A DNA stretch of 64,000 nt from Ancylomarina sp. 16SWW S1-10-2 (GTDB taxonomy: Bacteria; Bacteroidota; Bacteroidia; Bacteroidales; Marinifilaceae). The position numbers and the translations under genes were made by a program. Below, in pieces: positions 55,592 through 61,485 of this stretch. The stretch spans positions 1 through 64,000 of the forward strand of contig NZ_SADB01000016.1 of NCBI RefSeq assembly GCF_009669305.1, read 5' to 3'. Below the pieces are notes generated by a model, which made no database searches, had not been told where the DNA came from, and saw only the letters and a program-made list of their open reading frames with translations. How positions within the stretch are numbered: the first letter of the stretch is position 1; each line of letters starts with the position of its first letter.

Positions 55592-56053
55592 ATGAAAACA
55601 ATATTAATGCTATTAATTGGATTTATTCCAAGCTTACTTTTAGGTCAACAATTTGATGTACCTATTGAAGTTGTTAAAACTTTTGAAATAAAATTTCAAG
55701 ATGCTGAAGATGTTGAGTGGAATATTAAAGATGGTAATTTTGAAGCGTCATTTTACATTGATGATGACTATACTGTAAGTCTATTTAATAAAAATGGCGC
55801 TTGGCTTGAAACAGCTATTTCTATTAATCAAAGCGACATTTCACAAGCTTTTATTGATAAAGTTTATGATACCTATAAGGGATCAGAAATTAATAACATT
55901 TTTAATGTTAAAACAGCAACGAAGAATCAATTCTACAGAATTGAACTAGAAGATGATAATGCAAGTTACACCATTAATATATCTACAAAAGGTGTGATAA
56001 CTGAAATTAGTAAGATCCAAATTAATAATGATGAGGAGTCTTACGAAGAATAA
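55592..56053 (+). CDS. Secreted PepSY-like (DUF2874-type) protein
   Basis: 153 residues with a signal peptide (about 1-18, ending LLLGQ). Two similar halves follow: VVKTFEIKFQDAEDVEWNIKDGNFEASFYIDDDYTVSLFNKNGAWLET and a second with FIDKVYDTYKGSEINNIF ... NQFYRIELEDDNASYTINIS (split here for reading). This matches the PepSY-like family of periplasmic proteins in Bacteroidota, function unclear (possible protease inhibition or ligand binding). It lies 53 bases after the GNAT-nitrilase gene and is followed by a terminator, so it ends the unit. Confidence 0.85.
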   Translation: MKTILMLLIGFIPSLLLGQQFDVPIEVVKTFEIKFQDAEDVEWNIKDGNFEASFYIDDDYTVSLFNKNGAWLETAISINQSDISQAFIDKVYDTYKGSEINNIFNVKTATKNQFYRIELEDDNASYTINISTKGVITEISKIQINNDEESYEE

Positions 56054-56097
56054 ATAAACAAGCCTTCCATGTTTATTTAGTTATGTTACAATTGTTA

Positions 56098-56122
56098 GCC
56101 GCCTATATAGGCGGCTTTTTTT
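56098..56122 (+). terminator. Terminator after the PepSY-like gene
   Basis: GCCGCCT / AGGCGGC stem with ATAT loop and eight T. One of the few GC-rich stems in the window. Confidence 0.9.
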
Positions 56123-56480
56123 GTAACTTGAATTCAGGTTAAAATCAATAAGTTGAATTCAGATTAATAAAAAATAATACAAACTACATTTATCATGAAG
56201 GAAGTGTAAGTTTATCTTAAACACCTACTTATACGGTTCAAAACACAATTACCAAACCTTTATAAAAAGAATTAAGGCAACAAGTTTATCTCAGGAATTC
56301 TAGTTTAACTCTTCATTCATTTTCTGAATAACTCTGTACTCGACGTAAAAACATAATTTAATTATGAATTAATATTATAGCTTTTTTTACTTATTTTAAG
56401 TGCTAATTTCCCATACAAAACTAACTTTGGCTTTCTAAAACTAAATTTCACTTGTATTACAAGTCCTAAAAGAACTAATA
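56123..56480. other. Intergenic region with a direct repeat and a promoter
   Basis: TTGAATTCAGRTTA occurs at 56128-56141 and 56153-56166, a direct repeat at 25-base spacing. A -7 box TAACTTTG lies at 56422-56429, and a small palindrome ACTTGTATTACAAGT near 56450. No gene is seen. Confidence 0.4.
56422..56429 (+). promoter_or_regulatory. Predicted -7 box for the tandem ABC ATPase gene
   Basis: TAACTTTG fits TAnnTTTG and lies 51 bases before the ATG at 56481. No clear TTTG at the -33 position. Confidence 0.4.
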
Positions 56481-57995
56481 ATGACTGATCAAGCAATAAT
56501 TTCCTTTGAAAACGTAAGAGTACAACATCTAGATCAGATACTTCTTGACAACATTACATTTAAGGTAAATCCCGGCGAACAATGGGCTGTAATTGGAGCC
56601 AGTGGTTCAGGGAAAAGTGCTTTATTGAAAGCTATTACAGGAAAACTTCACATATCGAAAGGCATATTTACACATTCTTTATTAAGCGAAAAAGCAAAAA
56701 AAGAAAATTCAAGCCAAGTTCTTTTCAATTGGAAAAATTTAATTAGTTCGGTTTCAGCTAAGCACAATTTCACCAACCTATCTAATACGACCAATTTTTA
56801 CTACCAACAACGTTTTAATTCTTCCGATTCGGAGGATACACAAACTGTTGAGGAATACCTCAATCTGGTAAAGCCGTTGACTGCTCATGTACCTTGGACT
56901 CTAGAAAGAGTCATCGATCGACTTAACCTTAAAACCCTAAGGAATAAACACTTGATTAAATTATCCAATGGAGAAACTAAAAGATTACTAATCGCAAAAG
57001 CATTACTAAAAAATCCGACCTTACTCCTATTGGATAATCCACTAACTGGACTCGATATCGACTCAAGAAGTGATATCAACAAACTAATTACAGAAATTTC
57101 TGATTCTGGCATTAGTATAATTATGGCTACTTCGCCTTTTGAAATTCCAGAAGCCATTACTCATATAATCAACTTAGATCAAGGAAAGATTTCGAAGATT
57201 CTTACTCAAAGCGAATTCAACCCAGAAGACCTTCATTTTTCGAACCAGACTAATATTGATACAAAAGAACTTCAAGACCTATTGGCAATAAGCAAGCAGG
57301 AAAATTTCAAAAACATCGTAAAAATGAAAGATGTCGTCATTAAATATGGCGATAATACCATTATAGATCATGTAAACTGGACGATTAAACAAGGGGAACG
57401 TTGGGCTTTACTCGGACACAATGGAGCTGGAAAATCAACATTGCTAAGCTTAATTAATGGAGATAATCCTCAAGCCTACGCAAACAATATCTCCCTTTTT
57501 GATGTAAAAAGAGGCAGCGGAGAAAGCATCTGGGAAATTAAGAAGAAAATAGGCTTTGTATCTCCCGAATTTTTTCAATATTTTCCCAATACAAATTCCT
57601 GCTTACAAGTTATAGAATCAGGTTTTTACGATACATTGGGTTTATTCAGAAAATCAAATCCTGATAAAGTTAAAATTGCAAAACGATGGATGCAACTTCT
57701 CGAAATTGAAGATTCTGCCAATAAACGATTCAAAAATTCATCTGCAAGTACACAACGTTTGTGTCTCCTTGCCCGAGCTTTGGTTAAAAATCCTCCTTTA
57801 CTGATATTTGATGAACCTACTCAAGGATTAGATAGCCATCAACAGCAGAACTTCAAACATATAATTGAAAAAATTTGCGAGCATAGTCAGGTCAGTCTTA
57901 TCTACGTGAGTCATTACAATCACGAAATACCAAAAAGCGTTAAGAATATTTTAAAATTAGAGAAAGGAAAACAGATCCAAAATGTTGAAGTTTGA
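56481..57995 (+). CDS. Tandem ABC ATPase (ModF/PhrA-like)
   Basis: 504 residues with two nucleotide-binding domains and no membrane part. NBD1: Walker A GASGSGKSALL (about residues 38-48), signature LSNGETKRLLIAKALL, Walker B LLLDNPLTGLD with Asn in place of the usual catalytic Glu. NBD2: Walker A GHNGAGKSTLL, degenerate signature SSASTQRLCLLARALV (no GG/GE), Walker B LLIFDEPTQGLD with the Glu kept. So each domain lacks a different part and the pair would have one full composite site at most. Such soluble doublets (ModF type) are known next to molybdate genes, but here there is no transporter nearby and the partner is unknown. Confidence 0.88.
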   Translation: MTDQAIISFENVRVQHLDQILLDNITFKVNPGEQWAVIGASGSGKSALLKAITGKLHISKGIFTHSLLSEKAKKENSSQVLFNWKNLISSVSAKHNFTNLSNTTNFYYQQRFNSSDSEDTQTVEEYLNLVKPLTAHVPWTLERVIDRLNLKTLRNKHLIKLSNGETKRLLIAKALLKNPTLLLLDNPLTGLDIDSRSDINKLITEISDSGISIIMATSPFEIPEAITHIINLDQGKISKILTQSEFNPEDLHFSNQTNIDTKELQDLLAISKQENFKNIVKMKDVVIKYGDNTIIDHVNWTIKQGERWALLGHNGAGKSTLLSLINGDNPQAYANNISLFDVKRGSGESIWEIKKKIGFVSPEFFQYFPNTNSCLQVIESGFYDTLGLFRKSNPDKVKIAKRWMQLLEIEDSANKRFKNSSASTQRLCLLARALVKNPPLLIFDEPTQGLDSHQQQNFKHIIEKICEHSQVSLIYVSHYNHEIPKSVKNILKLEKGKQIQNVEV

Positions 57996-58323
57996 TCTTA
58001 ACTGAATGATATTAATCCAATCAAAATCTGACTTCAGAAATAAACTCCTTGAGATAATAATTCAATAAAGAGGTTAATAGAACCTCTTTATATCAAAAAT
58101 AATCAGCGAATCGCGTTTTGAAACTCATATAAATACTCTTCGCAGACTATGTCGCAATCACTTCATATATCAATACCTTATTTATTGTTATTTCAAGAGC
58201 AAAGAACAATTAGTATTTACTCCACAAGTTTCAACTTGATTCTTAATAAACATATTGATATCAATAACAATTTTGTAGCTTTGGAAAAATTTAGAACACA
58301 AAAAACACATTAGCACCAACACT
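57996..58323. other. Intergenic region before the ATP-grasp gene
   Basis: 328 AT-rich bases with a well-formed promoter at the right end and nothing else recognised. Confidence 0.45.
58255..58283 (+). promoter_or_regulatory. Promoter of the ATP-grasp gene
   Basis: TTG (58255-58257), an 18-base spacer, then TAGCTTTG (58276-58283), a full match to the -7 consensus. The start would be near 58290, 34 bases from the ATG. Confidence 0.65.
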
Positions 58324-59484
58324 ATGATATTATTAGATAAGCCTTATGTATCTCAATTTTTAAAGGATACTATAACAAAACATAAGTTTCTAGCTATAGA
58401 TACTAGTGACGTCATAAAAGATGGTGAAATTTCGTTGGCTAATCCTGAGGAAATCATACAACAATTTAAAGACGAACCCAACAGTAGAATCTATACCAAT
58501 TCGGAAAACTCGATTAATTGGATAACAAAGAATCTTGCATTTACAAAGCTTCCTGAGTATATCAATTTGTTTAAAGATAAGGTTGAATTTCGAAAATTAA
58601 TTAAAAGTATTTATCCCGATTTCTTTTTCAAGGAAGTATCATTTAAAGACATCGATCAGCTTGATTTGAAAGATTTACCTATGCCATTTATTATTAAACC
58701 TGCCGTTGGTTTCTTAAGTTTAGGTGTACATAAAGTCGTTAATGCACAGGAATGGTCTAAAGTAAAGGAAGAAATTATTAAGGAATTCACTGATGCAAAA
58801 GCCGTATTTCCTATTGAAGTTGTAAATACCTCATCTTTCATTATTGAAGAGGTAATTGAAGGTGATGAATTTGCTTTCGATACCTATTTCGATGATAATG
58901 GCAAGGCTGTTATACTTGGAATTACAAAACATCTATTTTCTTCTGATAAAGATGTTAGCGATCGTGTCTATTACACTTCAAAAGAACTTATTCAAACCTA
59001 CTTAGCTCAGTTCACCCAATTTGTTGAAGCTTTGGGAAAACAAGCTAATATCAGAAATTTTCCTGCTCATATAGAAGTACGAGTAGATGACAAAGGTAAA
59101 TTGATTCCTATTGAAGTAAATCCTATGCGATTTGGTGGTTGGTGTACAACGGCCGATCTTAACAATAAGGCTACGGGATTGAATCCTTACTATAACTTTT
59201 TGAAAAATATCAAACCTGATTGGAATAAGGTATTAGATAAAATGGATGATGAAATATACAGTTTAATTATCCTTGATAACTCAACTGGAATTCCATCTAA
59301 TAAGATCACAAATTTTGATTACGATAAACTTCTTAAGGAATTTTCGAATCCTTTAGAATTGCGTAAAACGGATTATAAAATCTACGATATATTTGGCATG
59401 CTATTCACCAAATGTAGTCAGTCTAATTTTAAAGAAATTGAAGATATCTTAGTTTCTAATCTTCGCAAATATGTGACTGCTTAA
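58324..59484 (+). CDS. ATP-grasp domain protein, substrate unknown
   Basis: 386 residues. The central part has an ATP-grasp pattern: PMPFIIKPAVGFLSLGV (ATP-binding Lys and glycine loop), SFIIEEVIEGDEFAFDTYFDD, and the metal site IEVRVDDKGKLIPIEVNPMRFGG (Glu and Asn). ATP-grasp enzymes join a carboxylate to an amine or thiol through an acyl-phosphate. No transport or modification gene is adjacent, and the acceptor and donor are unknown. Single gene with its own promoter and terminator. Confidence 0.88.
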   Translation: MILLDKPYVSQFLKDTITKHKFLAIDTSDVIKDGEISLANPEEIIQQFKDEPNSRIYTNSENSINWITKNLAFTKLPEYINLFKDKVEFRKLIKSIYPDFFFKEVSFKDIDQLDLKDLPMPFIIKPAVGFLSLGVHKVVNAQEWSKVKEEIIKEFTDAKAVFPIEVVNTSSFIIEEVIEGDEFAFDTYFDDNGKAVILGITKHLFSSDKDVSDRVYYTSKELIQTYLAQFTQFVEALGKQANIRNFPAHIEVRVDDKGKLIPIEVNPMRFGGWCTTADLNNKATGLNPYYNFLKNIKPDWNKVLDKMDDEIYSLIILDNSTGIPSNKITNFDYDKLLKEFSNPLELRKTDYKIYDIFGMLFTKCSQSNFKEIEDILVSNLRKYVTA

Positions 59485-59512
59485 GGAAACGAATTGATTC
59501 TAATTATATTTT

Positions 59513-59543
59513 AAAGACCTAACTAAGAGTTAGGTCTTTTTTG
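59513..59543. terminator. Terminator after the ATP-grasp gene
   Basis: AGACCTAAC / GTTAGGTCT stem, loop of 5, then six T; A-rich on the other side, so possibly useful for the convergent gene too. Confidence 0.85.
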
Positions 59544-59603
59544 TTGTAGAATTGATCATTTAGTAGTTACAATTCTATTTTTCATGCCTTTCTGTCGCTT
59601 GAA

Positions 59604-60449
59604 TTACTTTGATATTTTTTTAAAATCACTCTTTAAAAAACTGTCACTTTGCTTTCCTCGTACCATATGGTAATCGAAATAATAAAACTTTGCATCGCTA
59701 GCACCAATAAGTATCTTAAAGCATCTGGCTTTGTTTTTGGTATTTTCAGGGCCTACTTTATGCAAAAAAATCACATTATTATCTTTATTTTTAATGGCGT
59801 TCTCTATTTCTTCAGCTTCAACCAATTTTACTTTACCCGGATATATTTTTCTTATTTTGGCTAAAGAGTTAACGTCGTTTGCCAGCTCTTTTTTTAGTAC
59901 ATAAATAGTTTTGTCTTTGGTTCTGGCATTGTTCTTATTGTAATATCTAAGAACATTTTCTGTAATAATCTGCGGATTTTTAGTCGCCAATACAATATGG
60001 TTTTGAATAAATTGAACCAAAGCTGTGAGTTTATATATGTAATTTTCTTCGTCAGCCCTAACATACGATAAAGGAATGGAACAAAGATCGGGCATATCTC
60101 CAATTTCTTTGGCCTGTCCGCCTAAAACCACACTTAAAAAATTATACCTGGCTTTGGTTTTGTCTTTATTAAAAGTAACAATACTAGTTAGCAAAAATGA
60201 ATAGCTAGAATTGAATCGTTTCTTTTCGAATTCAGCATTTGAAATAAATTCATATTCTGTTAAAGTCCAGTTTTGTTTAACGGCTTCTTTTATCTTGTCA
60301 TTAAAATCAGAAAACAGCTGATCTTCCAATACCACAAGGGTTTTTGTTTTATAGAATTTAGTATAATCAGAGGAAGTTGGCAAATGTTCCTGAGAATAGA
60401 GAGTCAGACCTGAAATACATATTAGTATCGTTACAATTATCTTATTCAT
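59604..60449 (-). CDS. Secreted or periplasmic protein of unknown function
   Basis: 281 residues with a signal peptide (MNKIIVTILICISGLTLYSQ, about residues 1-20). The body has no motif I can name. It alternates charged helices and strands (KDKTKARYNFLSVVLGG; KIYPGKVKLVEAEEIENAIKNKDNNVIFLHKVGP) and ends with a DAKFYYFDYHMV stretch. Such proteins are common in Bacteroidota without a role. It is a single gene next to the REP-associated transposase, convergent with the ATP-grasp gene. Confidence 0.7.
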   Translation of the reverse strand: MNKIIVTILICISGLTLYSQEHLPTSSDYTKFYKTKTLVVLEDQLFSDFNDKIKEAVKQNWTLTEYEFISNAEFEKKRFNSSYSFLLTSIVTFNKDKTKARYNFLSVVLGGQAKEIGDMPDLCSIPLSYVRADEENYIYKLTALVQFIQNHIVLATKNPQIITENVLRYYNKNNARTKDKTIYVLKKELANDVNSLAKIRKIYPGKVKLVEAEEIENAIKNKDNNVIFLHKVGPENTKNKARCFKILIGASDAKFYYFDYHMVRGKQSDSFLKSDFKKISK

Positions 60450-60593
60450 CGTTTTTATTTTTTCTAACAGTACGAGTCGATTTTTGAATCGATTAAAAAT
60501 TTATTTAATCAATTTAATTATGTCCAACAAGATATAGAATATTTTGTAGTTTCTAATAGTACTGATCTGTTTTATGCAATTGATTTCCACATG

Positions 60594-60614
60594 CCGCAAG
60601 TCTGCGACTTATGG
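60594..60614 (-). repeat. REP-like hairpin (variant core)
   Basis: CCGCAAGTC-TGC-GACTTATGG. The outer CCGCA/TGG of the neighbouring REP hairpins is kept, while the inner stem bases differ. One C/A mismatch and one G/T pair. Confidence 0.45.
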
Positions 60615-60663
60615 TTTCTATATTAATTAAATAATATGCCTACTGTGTAATAACACCCCCGCT

Positions 60664-60687
60664 GCCGCACGATTCCATCGTGTGGTT
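60664..60687 (-). repeat. REP-like hairpin left of the transposase gene
   Basis: CCGCACGAT-TCC-ATCGTGTGG, with CCCCCGCT next to it. Read on the minus strand it is ACCACACGAT... GCGGCAGCGGGGG, matching the hairpins right of the transposase, but in the opposite orientation. Confidence 0.7.
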
Positions 60688-60688
60688 A

Positions 60689-61243
60689 CTACATCACTAC
60701 AATCACATTTTCTAAAATGCCTTTATCACCTCTATAATCCCTTGCACTGCTATATACATAGTCTGCAGGATAAGAAACCAAACCTTCCTCAACTGGATTA
60801 TTATGAATGTAATTTATTTTTTCATCGAACACTTTATTACTCCACAACTCGATTGGTTTATTGTCGTGCCTCCAAAATTGATACTTCTTTACATTAGAAG
60901 ACTTTGCTCCCGCTTTTAAGAATTGCTCTAACAACCACTCTTTTCTGCTTTCTCTATGATTGTCTTTTATTGCCTTCACTATTGCCTTACTAGTAAATCT
61001 TTTAAAATCACCTAAAAGCAACTCTGGCTTTTGTCCATCTACACTTCTAAAAATTAAATGAACATGATTAGTCATAATACACCAAGCAAAAACATCCATC
61101 CCCTTTTGCTTTTGACAATATCGCAAACTATCAATTATGATGTCTTTGTATTCACTTCTGGTAAATACATCTAACCATTCTACTACAGCAAAGCTTACAA
61201 AGTAGACTCCCTCTGGATTATGACATTTATAGTTACGACTCAT
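60689..61243 (-). CDS. REP-associated tyrosine transposase (RAYT, Y1_Tnp)
   Basis: 184 residues of the HUH/Y1 single-strand transposase family: FVSFAVVEWLDVF at the start, the HUH motif in WCIMTNHVHLIFRS, and the nucleophile Tyr in DEKINYIHNNPVEEGLVSYP (read as YIHNNPV). RAYT proteins are thought to spread REP hairpins in bacterial chromosomes. Here matching hairpins are found on both sides (60594-60687 left and 61295-61429 right), in opposite orientations. The gene looks intact and starts at the ATG at 61243. Confidence 0.93.
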   Translation of the reverse strand: MSRNYKCHNPEGVYFVSFAVVEWLDVFTRSEYKDIIIDSLRYCQKQKGMDVFAWCIMTNHVHLIFRSVDGQKPELLLGDFKRFTSKAIVKAIKDNHRESRKEWLLEQFLKAGAKSSNVKKYQFWRHDNKPIELWSNKVFDEKINYIHNNPVEEGLVSYPADYVYSSARDYRGDKGILENVIVVM

Positions 61244-61294
61244 AGTAGCCTACAATTATCTTTTAACTAATGAAACTTCTTATTTTTAATATTT

Positions 61295-61319
61295 ACCACA
61301 CGATAAAATCGTGCGGTAG
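61295..61319 (+). repeat. REP-like hairpin right of the transposase gene (1)
   Basis: ACCACACGAT-AAA-ATCGTGCGGT followed by AGCG; one A/C mismatch in the stem. Confidence 0.7.
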
Positions 61320-61362
61320 CGATGCTAATTATGCTATCCTAGCTTATTGATTTAAATACTAA

Positions 61363-61391
61363 ACCACACGAAAGATTCGTGCGGTAGCGGG
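61363..61391 (+). repeat. REP-like hairpin right of the transposase gene (2)
   Basis: ACCACACGAA-AGA-TTCGTGCGGT followed by AGCGGG. The inner stem bases differ from copy 1 but stay paired. Confidence 0.7.
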
Positions 61392-61414
61392 AAGATGACC
61401 TGTATGACTTAGAA

Positions 61415-61440
61415 CGCGATACAATCGCGCACTAGCGGGG
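61415..61440 (+). repeat. REP-like hairpin right of the transposase gene (3)
   Basis: CGCGAT-ACA-ATCGCG followed by CACTAGCGGGG. Shares the AGCGGGG tail with the others; the left outer arm is shortened. Confidence 0.6.
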
Positions 61441-61485
61441 TAATAAAACAGTTTCGAAATAACAGAAATACTTCTTTGTATCAAT

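Noticed and set aside
60594-61440. CRISPR array
   Set aside because: The repeated units are hairpins with unequal spacing and variable cores around a transposase, not identical repeats with spacers.
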